Positions 37,620-50,500 of a DNA stretch of 64,000 nucleotides are shown here, piece after piece. Made by a program: the position numbers and the translations under genes. Within the stretch, counting starts at the first letter, position 1; the number at the start of each line of letters is the position of its first letter. The notes beneath the pieces were generated by a model that saw nothing but the letters and a program-made list of their open reading frames with translations, was not told the origin of the DNA and did not search any database. The stretch lies in NCBI GenBank assembly GCA_905182995.1, contig CAJJDP010000045.1, positions 67,483 to 131,482 on the forward strand, given 5' to 3'. Source of the stretch: Paramecium octaurelia. Its lineage: Eukaryota; Ciliophora; Oligohymenophorea; Peniculida; Parameciidae.

Positions 37620-38450
37620 TACTAGAATTGATCAAAAAGTTAGGTGGTTGTAATATTTTGGCTTTAAGAAGAAGAAAATTAGAAAAATATTTTTTGCCTA
37701 AAAATAAATTTAGATCTAAATTTTCCTTATAACAAATTTTCTAAAAATTATAATCTCAACTGTAAGAAATCACAAAAACAAATAATTGATTTACTAAATG
37801 GGTATCTGAAAATAATATGATTTTATTTGGAAGAAAAATAGAAAATGGCAAATTTACAGAAATTTAATCTAATACAATAGGGTAATTACCTTTAATTACA
37901 AAAATGAAAATAGAGAAATTTCATATAAAGTTGTTATTTATAGAATTTTAAAATTAGGTCAAAAGAATTTATGAGAATTATTATTACCATTCAAAACATA
38001 CTTGAGAATCTACTAATTAAAAACTATTATTGCAATGTTTTTAAAATTTTGACAGAGGTTAGAGATAATTGATTGAAATATATAAAAATGATAGACCAAA
38101 CCCTCAGTAGGGAAGTTTATATTGCTGATAACGTTCAAAAAGATAAAAATTATTAATTATTTCAGACTCATTCTTTGGGTTCAATTATTTTTTAATATTT
38201 GCATTGTTAATTTATTACTTTCAAATTTTGGCAAAAACGCTTGAATCTGATAAGATCATAAATCTGTTGAAAATAGAATGTATAATTATAGACTTTAGAT
38301 TGTAGGAATAAATCAACCAAATGTAATAAAAATAAGAAAATTTCATCAAAATCACAGAGATAAAATATTTCTAATAATGTTGATATTTTAGATTAAGACA
38401 TGCTTAAAGAATATTACATAAAGAATCATAAATATCTAATTTAAAAAATA
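37620..38450 (+). pseudogene. Degenerate plus-strand coding relic, unknown
   Basis: Protein-like composition in one plus frame: ELIKKLGGCNILALRRRKLE, then FTKWVSENNMILFGRKIENG and MKIEKFHIKLLFIEFQNQ, interrupted by in-frame TGA and at least one shift. It lies between the LINE ORF1 and the repeat-protein gene. It could be a decayed host or transposase gene; no motif decides. Copies exist at offsets +2460 and +3935 because of the assembly overlap. Confidence 0.35.
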
Positions 38451-38508
38451 ATATATTGAATAAAAAATAATAAATTTAATGAATATATTGGGCGATTGAT
38501 TAAATCAT

Positions 38509-38812
38509 TCAATAGACAAATACCAAGATGATCGAAACTGAAAATAATTACATGCAATAATTATTCTAATTTGGACTGTGTACTTGTTCACTAACTATTT
38601 CTAATTCTAAATTTTTTCGATTTGATTGATTTGCAGTTTCTGTTAATTGCTATTCCAATTACGAATCATTAGAGTCGGCTTTATCTTCTGATAATCCTTC
38701 CTCTCTCTTCGCAGAAGATCTTTCAGATGAACCTTCCTCTCTCTTTAGAGATCTTTCAGATGTGCCTTCTTCTTCTCTACTCATTTTTCTTTCAGATGAA
38801 CCTTCCTCTCTC
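38509..38812 (-). pseudogene. 3' part of the small repeat-protein gene, contig-truncated copy 1
   Basis: Identical to 42444-42747, the 3' part of the complete gene at 42444-43094. It stops at the N of 38813 inside the tandem modules, where the assembler evidently failed. Confidence 0.75.
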
Positions 38813-38813
38813 N

Positions 38814-41272
38814 TAATAACTTGAAAAATTCCTTTATCAGCTTAGAATATTGAATCAAGCTTTTCTGATAACTAAAAATTAAATTTTTAAAGTTAGTTTT
38901 CTCCATTTTATATAATTAGTTAATATTATTGTTTTTAAATCTAGATCTTGTATCTCTAGTAAAAATTCCTAAAATCATATGATTGTAACAGTTTATTGCA
39001 TTCAGTTATTGCTAATTATTTATTCTTAAATATTAATGTTCTTAATACAATCTTCGTTTATATGTATTTACAATTTAATTTTAATTAAGGCATTATCAGA
39101 AATTTTTGTCCATAATAAATTAATTTAATACTCTACATCAGTATTGATTAATAAATGATCTGTTTTCGAAGTAAATTATTGACCAAGAATTGTTCTTTTA
39201 CAAGTTTCCTTGCTCTATGTGAAATTCTTTAACATAGGTGAAGGGCTATATATTTTTAGTTAAAATCCCAGCAAAGCATGAGTAATTGATTTGTATTCAT
39301 TTAACTCAATACTTATAATACAATTTCATTAAACCATTTTTTATTTTGGGTAAACTTTAGGTGTTATCAAAATAAGCATTTATGATGACTAAATCTGAAA
39401 TTTAGTTAGCTGCTCTTATTACCAAAAATATACAAAGTCTCGTTATTAATAAATAAATTTGAAATATCTAAAAAGTTAAAATCTCTATGTCTGCCCGTAA
39501 TTATGCCACCAGAATGTGTAGAACCAGTTCTCTTATAATAATATTTATAATAAATTGAATCGTTAAATTAAGTATTTCTTACTTCTTATAAGCATATAAT
39601 ATAAGAGTTGTATTATGTTATGATTGGCTAGTTTTAGTTTTTAAAGAACTTATATTCCACGTTATAATATTAATTTCATTTTCTATGTGTGTTATTTGTG
39701 GAGGGTTAAAATTAATTTTTGATATCAATAGTTTCATTTCCTTACTTATTAAATTCTTCCTTTCTTCTCTTTTTATCATTTATTTTCATCAACAGATATT
39801 TTTTTTTTGCATTTTTTACAATAGAAATAATCCTCCTCCTCTTCTATAGGAATCTGAGTATATTCTTCTTACTATTTTTATTTGTCGATTATTTCATTAT
39901 TGACAGTCAATTCAACTTAGTATTTAAACATTTTAATATTTCTTTGAAGCGACTAGTATTTATTTATTTTTTAAGAATAATTAAAGAGAATCTTCTTTTC
40001 CCTAAGACTCACTTGAAAGAAATTTTTATTATCTAAATGTGATAGAAGAGAACATAATTTTTCTAAAAATTTGATCCATTACTAGAATTGATCAAAAAGT
40101 TAGGTGGTTGTAATATTTTGGCTTTAAGAAGAAGAAAATTAGAAAAATATTTTTTGCCTAAAAATAAATTTAGATCTAAATTTTCCTTATAACAAATTTT
40201 CTAAAAATTATAATCTCAACTGTAAGAAATCACAAAAACAAATAATTGATTTACTAAATGGGTATCTGAAAATAATATGATTTTATTTGGAAGAAAAATA
40301 GAAAATGGCAAATTTACAGAAATTTAATCTAATACAATAGGGTAATTACCTTTAATTACAAAAATGAAAATAGAGAAATTTCATATAAAGTTGTTATTTA
40401 TAGAATTTTAAAATTAGGTCAAAAGAATTTATGAGAATTATTATTACCATTCAAAACATACTTGAGAATCTACTAATTAAAAACTATTATTGCAATGTTT
40501 TTAAAATTTTGACAGAGGTTAGAGATAATTGATTGAAATATATAAAAATGATAGACCAAACCCTCAGTAGGGAAGTTTATATTGCTGATAACGTTCAAAA
40601 AGATAAAAATTATTAATTATTTCAGACTCATTCTTTGGGTTCAATTATTTTTTAATATTTGCATTGTTAATTTATTACTTTCAAATTTTGGCAAAAACGC
40701 TTGAATCTGATAAGATCATAAATCTGTTGAAAATAGAATGTATAATTATAGACTTTAGATTGTAGGAATAAATCAACCAAATGTAATAAAAATAAGAAAA
40801 TTTCATCAAAATCACAGAGATAAAATATTTCTAATAATGTTGATATTTTAGATTAAGACATGCTTAAAGAATATTACATAAAGAATCATAAATATCTAAT
40901 TTAAAAAATAATATATTGAATAAAAAATAATAAATTTAATGAATATATTGGGCGATTGATTAAATCATTCAATAGACAAATACCAAGATGATCGAAACTG
41001 AAAATAATTACATGCAATAATTATTCTAATTTGGACTGTGTACTTGTTCACTAACTATTTCTAATTCTAAATTTTTTCGATTTGATTGATTTGCAGTTTC
41101 TGTTAATTGCTATTCCAATTACGAATCATTAGAGTCGGCTTTATCTTCTGATAATCCTTCCTCTCTCTTCGCAGAAGATCTTTCAGATGAACCTTCCTCT
41201 CTCTTTAGAGATCTTTCAGATGTGCCTTCTTCTTCTCTACTCATTTTTCTTTCAGATGAACCTTCCTCTCTC
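38814..41272. repeat. Direct duplicate (matches 36354-38812)
   Basis: Second copy of the 2459-bp block. It includes LINE endonuclease/ORF1 at 38814-40036, the plus-strand relic at about 40080-40910 and a truncated repeat-gene 3' end at 40969-41272. No sequence difference from the first copy was noticed. Confidence 0.9.
40969..41272 (-). pseudogene. 3' part of the small repeat-protein gene, contig-truncated copy 2
   Basis: Same sequence as 38509-38812, cut by the N at 41273 at the same base within the module array. Confidence 0.75.
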
Positions 41273-41273
41273 N

Positions 41274-42747
41274 TTTTTTTTTTGCATTTTTTACAATAGA
41301 AATAATCCTCCTCCTCTTCTATAGGAATCTGAGTATATTCTTCTTACTATTTTTATTTGTCGATTATTTCATTATTGACAGTCAATTCAACTTAGTATTT
41401 AAACATTTTAATATTTCTTTGAAGCGACTAGTATTTATTTATTTTTTAAGAATAATTAAAGAGAATCTTCTTTTCCCTAAGACTCACTTGAAAGAAATTT
41501 TTATTATCTAAATGTGATAGAAGAGAACATAATTTTTCTAAAAATTTGATCCATTACTAGAATTGATCAAAAAGTTAGGTGGTTGTAATATTTTGGCTTT
41601 AAGAAGAAGAAAATTAGAAAAATATTTTTTGCCTAAAAATAAATTTAGATCTAAATTTTCCTTATAACAAATTTTCTAAAAATTATAATCTCAACTGTAA
41701 GAAATCACAAAAACAAATAATTGATTTACTAAATGGGTATCTGAAAATAATATGATTTTATTTGGAAGAAAAATAGAAAATGGCAAATTTACAGAAATTT
41801 AATCTAATACAATAGGGTAATTACCTTTAATTACAAAAATGAAAATAGAGAAATTTCATATAAAGTTGTTATTTATAGAATTTTAAAATTAGGTCAAAAG
41901 AATTTATGAGAATTATTATTACCATTCAAAACATACTTGAGAATCTACTAATTAAAAACTATTATTGCAATGTTTTTAAAATTTTGACAGAGGTTAGAGA
42001 TAATTGATTGAAATATATAAAAATGATAGACCAAACCCTCAGTAGGGAAGTTTATATTGCTGATAACGTTCAAAAAGATAAAAATTATTAATTATTTCAG
42101 ACTCATTCTTTGGGTTCAATTATTTTTTAATATTTGCATTGTTAATTTATTACTTTCAAATTTTGGCAAAAACGCTTGAATCTGATAAGATCATAAATCT
42201 GTTGAAAATAGAATGTATAATTATAGACTTTAGATTGTAGGAATAAATCAACCAAATGTAATAAAAATAAGAAAATTTCATCAAAATCACAGAGATAAAA
42301 TATTTCTAATAATGTTGATATTTTAGATTAAGACATGCTTAAAGAATATTACATAAAGAATCATAAATATCTAATTTAAAAAATAATATATTGAATAAAA
42401 AATAATAAATTTAATGAATATATTGGGCGATTGATTAAATCATTCAATAGACAAATACCAAGATGATCGAAACTGAAAATAATTACATGCAATAATTATT
42501 CTAATTTGGACTGTGTACTTGTTCACTAACTATTTCTAATTCTAAATTTTTTCGATTTGATTGATTTGCAGTTTCTGTTAATTGCTATTCCAATTACGAA
42601 TCATTAGAGTCGGCTTTATCTTCTGATAATCCTTCCTCTCTCTTCGCAGAAGATCTTTCAGATGAACCTTCCTCTCTCTTTAGAGATCTTTCAGATGTGC
42701 CTTCTTCTTCTCTACTCATTTTTCTTTCAGATGAACCTTCCTCTCTC
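41274..42747. repeat. Third copy of the overlap block (matches 37339-38812)
   Basis: After the N at 41273 the sequence restarts within a run of ten T corresponding to 37339 and then, at offset 3935, continues past the previous break point into the complete repeat-protein gene. This copy is the one that resolves the locus. Confidence 0.9.
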
Positions 42748-43094
42748 TTTAGAGATCTTTCAGATGTGCCTTCTTCTTCTCTACTCATTTTTCTTTCAGA
42801 TGATCCTTCTTCTCTTTTTACAGAACTTTCAGATGATCCATCCTCACTTTTTACAGCGTTTCTCTAAGGCGTTTCCTCCTCTTCTCTTTTGATAAATAAT
42901 CTTTCTTATGATACATCTCTTTTGATAACTGTTCTTTCAGATGTATCTTCTTTTGCTTCTCCTTCTTGTAACACTCTTCTTTCATTTCTTTCCGCAATTT
43001 TTTTTTCATTATCTCCCCCAACTGCTATCTCTATAGCTTGAGACAAAATTATTGTCATCATAAAAAAAACGAACAATATTGATATTTTTTACAT
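42444..43094 (-). CDS. Secreted, probably GPI-anchored SERKS/KREEG repeat protein, short paralogue
   Basis: 216 codons from ATG 43094. The signal peptide MQKISILFVFFMMTIILSQA is followed by a charged segment (DTSERTVIKRDVSQE), then modules such as KREEGSSERKMSREEEGTSE with a 69-bp period, a spacer DKADSNDSQLEQQLTETANQ, the tail segment NQSNRKNLELEIVSEQ and the final hydrophobic stretch MQLFSVSIILVFVY before TGA 42444-42446. Signal, module chemistry (SER, KREEG), the NQSNRxNLELE segment and the hydrophobic end are all shared with the larger gene at 28659-31217. The two differ mainly in repeat number and module sequence, which suggests rapid array evolution. Role unknown; exported surface protein inferred. 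Confidence 0.85.
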
Positions 43095-44575
43095 TAAAAA
43101 TATATTAATAAATTTAATTGATTTAAAATTTAACGCTAAAATCCAATTTTTAAATTTTTATAATGGATTTTTGAGCTTTTAATATTTTTCTAATTTTATT
43201 TCTATACTCTGTTCCATTTTTGACATTTATTAAACTTTACAATTTCAGCATTATACAATTGGCAAACTATAATTTGTCTTATCTTGCCAATTTTTATATT
43301 ATTTTAACTCACCATTTAAAAAATCGTAATTCATGTTTCCTCTCAATATTTATAATTTTTTACAATGTTTAAAGTATTAAATTTAATAATTTTAATCTTA
43401 CTTATCAAAATTTTTGATTTATCTTAAACCAAATATTTATTTTCGAAAAATCCTGGAAGAGGTTTAATGACAAATTCTACATTGATTTTTTGGTTGGGTA
43501 AAGCAATATTTACGTTTTATAAAGCATTTGAGTTATTAGAGATATAATTACCCTTAATTATATTTACATATATTTAATTTCAAATTTATTTATTATAAAT
43601 AATATTAAATATATATTTATTGTAAATTTCATACCTTGCATATTCCTTTTTTTTATCTAAAGTTGACTAGATAAATTTTAATAAATACATTCACTCTCTC
43701 CCATTTATTACTACTTTTTTGAAGTAATTAAGAATGTTATATTACACTATAGAATAATCAATCAAGATTGATTATTTCTTTCAATTGGCCGATCTTCATT
43801 GTGTTTTTTTCTTATGAACGAGCTCAAGTAAAAAGATTATTATCAAAACTAATTAAAATGTGAGATTTTGGGGATTTTTCATAATTGATATTTTAGATAT
43901 TATTTTAGAAAGATGTGATTTTATATTATGGGAGAACCAGGAAGTTTAAACTGATTTTTATATTTTAATTAATAAATAAGGCTCATTAGTTTCGAATCAT
44001 AAAAAAACTTATATATAGAAGTAATATTTTGAAATTAAAGAATGTATTACTTTTACAACTCAATCATAATTTTCATTGAAATAGGATGTCCTTGATAATT
44101 AATATTAGAAGTGGTAATTAATAGTGCTTAATTTAAAATAAAATTTTTTTTTAATCTAATTAATCTAATAATAATATTGCATTTCAATTGTTCCTTTGAT
44201 CAAAATAAGAACTAGATTTGTAATTATATAATTTATGAGAATAAATATTTTTACTTAAATGTTTGACTATCCTTTCACAAATTGCACTGGAAAGTAATAT
44301 TGGATTTCAAAAAAAATTTGATTGAAGTTCATAAGAAATTGATTATTTCTAATAGCGTTCGAAAAAAATTTTTTAGTAAATGAGCATTTCATTAAACAAA
44401 TAAAGTAATTCAAAACTAATTATGAAGATTAAATGATATCTGACTCTTAATTTAGTTTTCTTAGTTAAGAATGGAACGGGAATAGAAATTCAGTAGAAAA
44501 TGATGTCCTCTCAAACAGATTAGTCTAAATAATAAAATTCAACAATGTTTTGATATATTAAATTTAAAATATTTC
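43095..44575. other. AT-rich intergenic region
   Basis: About 1.5 kb with no protein-like frame. It contains a perfect inverted repeat at 43753-43776 and a TTGGTTGGGTAAA string near 43487 that also occurs near 32570 upstream of the paralogous repeat gene. Confidence 0.5.
43753..43776. repeat. Perfect palindrome, 11-bp arms, 2-bp spacer
   Basis: AATAATCAATC and its complement GATTGATTATT flank AA. It lies about 660 bp upstream of the short repeat-protein start, a position broadly like that of the palindrome at 32194 relative to the other paralogue. Confidence 0.6.
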
Positions 44576-47500
44576 TCAAGGGGATTAACGTCTATCATCA
44601 TATCTAACACTTTCAAAGGTTCTTTAATCATTATCCACTGGAAATACTTTTGCTCCATTTTTTTATGGTGCTATTTAATTTTCTTAATTGCTTTATTGAT
44701 GAGCTGGTAAGAGATTTTATTTTTCTTGGTTTGATATAGGAATTTCTTGAATAGAGGGCGGAGGAGTAGGTAATTTATAAATTCCTGGATTATTACGAAC
44801 TAATTTCATAAGATAATTTCTTATCATTTAAAATCTTCTTTTGACTCTTTTCTGCTGTTGTCCGCGGTTGGTCAATAGCCTTTTGAAGATCCAATTCGAA
44901 TTTATAAGACGAGGGTATTTTTTATTGACCAAATCTCTAACCTTATCAATATTCTCTTATTAATCTTCAAGCTAGGCTAATATAATTTCCCAAAGAATAA
45001 TTATAATAAAGACCAGGTTGAATATTATTAAAAGCATATAGAATGGCCAAATAATTTCCTAATTGTTGGACAAAGAGGATTAATAAATAGTCATTCCTAT
45101 GACAATGGATGTTCCACAAATTAGAGTACTAAATTCATCCACCAAATTTAAGAAAGGTAACTTATAAGGCCTGTAGGATCTAGTTAATACTTAATAAACA
45201 AAAACGATCATGAAGACTAGAGCACCTTTTATAATGATCAAGTCTTCGTAGAATGTTAAAAATATAATTATAAATCCTTTTTCAAGAATTTTTACAATTT
45301 CCCAAAAATAAGCTTCTGTTTAGTATTCGTTGTACAAATATCCCCAATTTTTTCTGGTGTTTTCTTAATCTAAATGATGTCTTTGCTTGTATAAACTGAT
45401 AAACATAAATGCTGGAATGAAAAAGGCAAGAGTTATGGTGGAGGGCAATATAAAAGATAAAACCCATTTGAAATGGGTTTCAGTGTCGTACCTATAAGCT
45501 ACATTACCTTGAATCCAGTATAGATTAGAAATTTGTCTAAAGGAAAGTAAGGAAATAAATCCACCAATTAGAGTAGGTTATAAATAGGTGAACAAGTATA
45601 TTGCTGTTGTTGTTATTGCAGATTTGTTTGGTTTAGCTAAACGAATTATGATCACCACGGCATAAATGATGAGGAATGTAAAAATGTACAATATGGGCAT
45701 AATTAGAGCCCATATCATTCTGAAATATATGATGTCGATATCAACAAGGTTAACTAGAAAGCAATCAAGGGAAAAACTCATGGCCTCTGTTGGATTACCA
45801 ACTGATCTCACTGATGATTAAACGGCACTTGGGAGTTTAAGTTAAAATGTTGAAACAGCTCCAATAATTTGCAAATAGTTTGTTAACACCTTTATCAACA
45901 CACTGCCATATCCTGCTTTTGGATCTTTACGAAAGATTTTGAGTTTATGCATCTTAGATTATGTAATCATTTTATCAACTGTTTCTACAGTTCCCTTAAC
46001 TGATAGCATAATAGAGATCATTGTCCAAATGCTCACTAAAGTAACTTTAATAGTATTATCACCGATGTTAGAGCAACTTCCGCATTTATAGGAAGTACTA
46101 ACAGAATGTGCTCCTTAACCTCTAATATTGTAAATATCACATTATTCACATAATGCTCCTACATGCGCATATGAACATAAATCATTTCCAGGGTTCCATC
46201 CTCCCACACAGTTTTCAGGTAAATTCAAACAGTATTCTATTTTATCGCTGTATTCAAAGGGTCTCCAATATTCTGGTCTTAACATGACTCTGGCTGAAGA
46301 GACTTACTCCATCTTGATTGGGTCTTTTATTTTACATTAATCACCAGCTTTAACATTATACTGATCAGCATTAGAATCACATAATTTGCATGTTCCTAGT
46401 TTAGTTTTATACTCTCCTCTTTGACAAGGAAAGGTTTAAAGATTGACTCTCAATCTATAGTTAGTGAAATAATCCTACAATAAATAAGGAGGTTTTTCTT
46501 AGAAAATTGGAATTTGAATTGAATTGCAAGTTATTTCAAGTTATAAATATCCTGTTGAAGAATAGTCAGGATCAAATGTAATTTCCATTTAATCAAGATT
46601 ATAATCCTGACTGGTTGCATTGAATAATACTTCTGTGATACTGGTAAAATTAGTTAAGAATTCTCCTTCTTACTTTTCAATGATTTATCTCCCCCTTATA
46701 AAGCATTTGCTACCTTCCAAAGCCTTAATCTGATTATTCTCATCATTCATAGGTATTATTCTAAAAGTAAAATTATATGGAATGTAAGATTAGGTTATTT
46801 CATCAAAAATTTAGTATCCTCCAATAGCCTATCCACTGGGCAGCATTATGTTATTATATTGTGAGCTACCAATTTTATATTGCTTAACATCTATAATTTC
46901 TGTCAGATTGGTTGAATTTTTCTCTAATAACTTTTTCTGCATGATCTTTGATCCTATCTACAAAGTCAATTAAGTTGGTTAGTTTGCTAAATTATCACCA
47001 AAATATGTTGCTTAATTTCCCTGGAATACATTATTCATTTTTGATGGCGATTACACTTAGAAATCACTCAAATATAATGCACCACCTACTTTTGCTTCAT
47101 TATTTGCAAAAACTGAATCATATACAAGCAGTTACGTTTCTAATTCATAATCGAAATACAATGCTCCCGCTACAGAAGATGCTATATTATTTGTAAATTA
47201 ACAATTTGAAATAACAGAACTCAAAGCTGAGATCAAAATACCTCCACCAAATGTAGCCTGGTTATTATCAAATAAACTTTTCTCTATTTTGACAGTTGAT
47301 ATTTGTTTATCAAATTCTGCTTTTTCTTAATCTAGAATTCTATTCGATTTGAATCTTGAGAATAATTGGATTTCATTTGTTGATCTAGCTGCAATTACAA
47401 AACAACTAAAAATTCCACACTAACTATCCTTCAAATACAAACCACTTATATAAATCAGATTTTGATTTTATGCTTCATCAATATTTGTAAACTTCAAAAC

Positions 47501-50500
47501 GCCCTTTTAACAATTAGTACAGTTAATTTTTTAAATATTCACATTATCTAATAAAATGTAATGATTTGCTGAAACAGAATCGATTTCAAAAATGAAATTG
47601 GGATTTGTCTTATTCTTTATCATCACATAGAAATTGTTTAAACTAATGACATACAGCTAGTCCTAATCATAGAGAGTTTTTAATGAAGTTGGTTCATTCG
47701 TCGTCAGATCGCATTTATAGAATAATTCTGGAATCGTAGAAATTGGTGTATTTGGCAAAGACACATCTCCTATTACTTCAGCGATATCCTTCAATTTTAC
47801 GTTGACCAGCTAAACCTATGTCAAATATTCTATTAATTGTCAAATTATATATATACTTTTATTTAATTAGATGCTAAGAATACTCCCACTAATTATTGTA
47901 ATATTTTAGATATAGAAGGTATCTAATTTAATGTAACTAGCCTCCAAGATTTCTAATGATCCATAATCAAAAATGTCAAAAATATAACAACTCCTTAATG
48001 TAATATTTCCACGCTCTATTGAGATCAAGTAGTTTTTAGTCGATAGCGATATTTCTGAACTACTTAAATTCTAGACTTTCCCCAAATATTCTAGGTATCC
48101 AAAGTATGTATTTTTAATGGACAAATCAAACACTGTAAAAAGCAAAATCAAAGATTTGCTACTGAAAGTAACAGGGAGCTTGAGGAAGGCATTCTGGAAA
48201 GAAAATACATTCTCTACTGTATTTTCGTTAATTATTATTGAATTATTGTTTCTTGAAGGCTCAATAAAGATTGTTCCACCTTCATTTCTACTATAACTAT
48301 TTGTAAAGCTATTATTCATTATCTATAGATGTAAATCTGACTGAGAAGCATCAATATATAGAGTTCCTCCTTATGACTTTTCTTTCATTTATAGATTCGC
48401 TTAACTGAAATTAAAAACGCAATTCTCTATCGTAATTGACCCACTTGATTGAGTTCCAAAGTAAAATGCCCCTCCTTATAAGCCCAATGAATTATTGCTT
48501 GTGATATTGTACAAATTGATCTGATTTGCTGATAAGTATCCATTCCCTCCTTTTGACTTAATAGAAAACAGTTAATATAAGTTCTCAAAATAGGCTACTT
48601 CACCCTTATTGTACCCCCAAATTAATCGATCTCTTAAATATTAAAATTGCAAATCATTCTAATTCTAAAAATTACAATTATTCACCAAAAGAGTGTTACT
48701 AATCAAGACTAGATTAGATCCTTAATTATTAGTCAAGATATTATTAGAGAAGTTCGATTCAGTTAGAGCGATGTTTGAATTTGGATTTTGTATGAGAATG
48801 GTTGATGACTATTTGAAAAGCAAATCTTCCTAGTAATTGTGATGATGGTTATTATAGGAGATCACTTTGGACAGTGTTATTTCTTACTTTTATTCTGATA
48901 TAATGCTTAGAATAGTAGGCTATTCTGCTAGTTTGGTAAGTATCATTGTATTATTTGAGAATTATACTTATTAAATCGTTATGGTTTCAGATTGCCGATA
49001 ATTGGATCCATCTAATGATTTAATTGTGATGATAGGCATATTAAGAACAATCAGACCTATGACTTGGAGATTATTAATTTCAATAGTTTTAGTATTGAAT
49101 ATTTAGAGCATACTGCCATATCCAATTTGAAGGGTCTACTAAATGCAGGAGAGTTGCTGATGAATTAACTTGATCTTAAACCCACTATTTAATGTGGCTT
49201 TTACATTCTTCAAAACCAATTTATCTACATTGTTAATTGATATTTCTGGTAGAGTGAAGGCTCGAACAATATTCAAATTCTAGATTGTTATTTAAGTCAA
49301 ATCAAAGTATACGGATGAATTCGATGATGTCATTTGATTTGAGTATTATTATTGAGTGAATTAATTTGATTCTAACGACAAGTCATCAATCTATATTCTT
49401 AAATCTTTAAAATTCTAACTCTAAATCAATTCAATGAAGACTTTGCTGCCTTTGTAAAAGTTGTTTCTAAATATTATTGAGTTAAATGTGAGAGAACTGA
49501 TAGATATTTTATCTTGATATAAGGCATCAACGACATTTGTAATTACTCTATTATCAGCACTTTCAAAGTTGTTACCTACAATAAGCATATTATTAATTGT
49601 GAACAAAGGTAGCTTAAACAATTTGACTTAAGCAAAGAAATCTCCGTTTTAGACAGTAATATCAGTTAAAATGACATTAAGTGCTCCATGTAATATAAAT
49701 AAGGATGATTAAGTGAGTTGTTCATGATCAGATAAAAATTATTGGATTGTGAACTCAGATTCTCTTAGTTGATTGGGGAATTCAGTGTATAAAATAATAG
49801 AGTTAGTATATGTATTTTTATAGGATTAAAAATTATTAGCAATTAATTTTTGATTTCCATAATCTGTGCCTAAGATTTGTACGAATAAGTTGGAGTTAAC
49901 TATTTAACAATTCTTAATTAGGATTGTATCTAGGTTATAGATTAATGTATTTTTTAATGGCAGAGTGAAATAGTATCTAATAATACCATTAATATTATTT
50001 AATTTGGAATCTGAAATTTCAAAATTCTTAATTGAAATTGAATTCGGGTTCTATATTTTAATTTGAAACTGAAGATCAACAGCATTCTTGATAGAAAAGT
50101 GATCAATAAGAAATGCAACTCCGAATATACTATTTACATTTAAGATCAAAGATTAGCTTGTGGGGATGATTTAGACGTTCTTCAGAGTAACAGTTGAAAA
50201 TTCTAAAAATGATACTTCGCCTTCCACTTGAATTGGGATGTCATTTTAAGATTAAATTATTAATTCAACGTATTTCGCTGTAAATACATTCTATCTAATT
50301 TGAGACTAAATAAAAGTGTTCTTTTTGATTATGCAATCTCCACTATTTGGTAATACGTTTACAATATATCTAATTAATTTGACACTTTTAACATTTAATT
50401 CAGTGAACAAGTAATTTGTTTCTATATAGAAGTGACTGGAGTTGGTAGAAGAAAACAAACTTTGCAAGGGTAAATTATATTTCATAAAATAGTCTCTCGC

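Larger units (their letters stand above)
36354..38812. repeat. Direct duplicate (matches 38814-41272)
   Basis: 2459 bases repeated after the N at 38813 at offset 2460, with both copies ending at the same base before an N. It contains LINE endonuclease, ORF1, the plus-strand relic and the repeat-gene 3' end. Confidence 0.9.

Noticed and set aside
37700..38100. IS1595/ISXO2-like DDE transposase in the plus-strand relic
   Set aside because: I looked for the expected acidic triad and EIDE-type motif and did not find them; similarity was too weak to claim.
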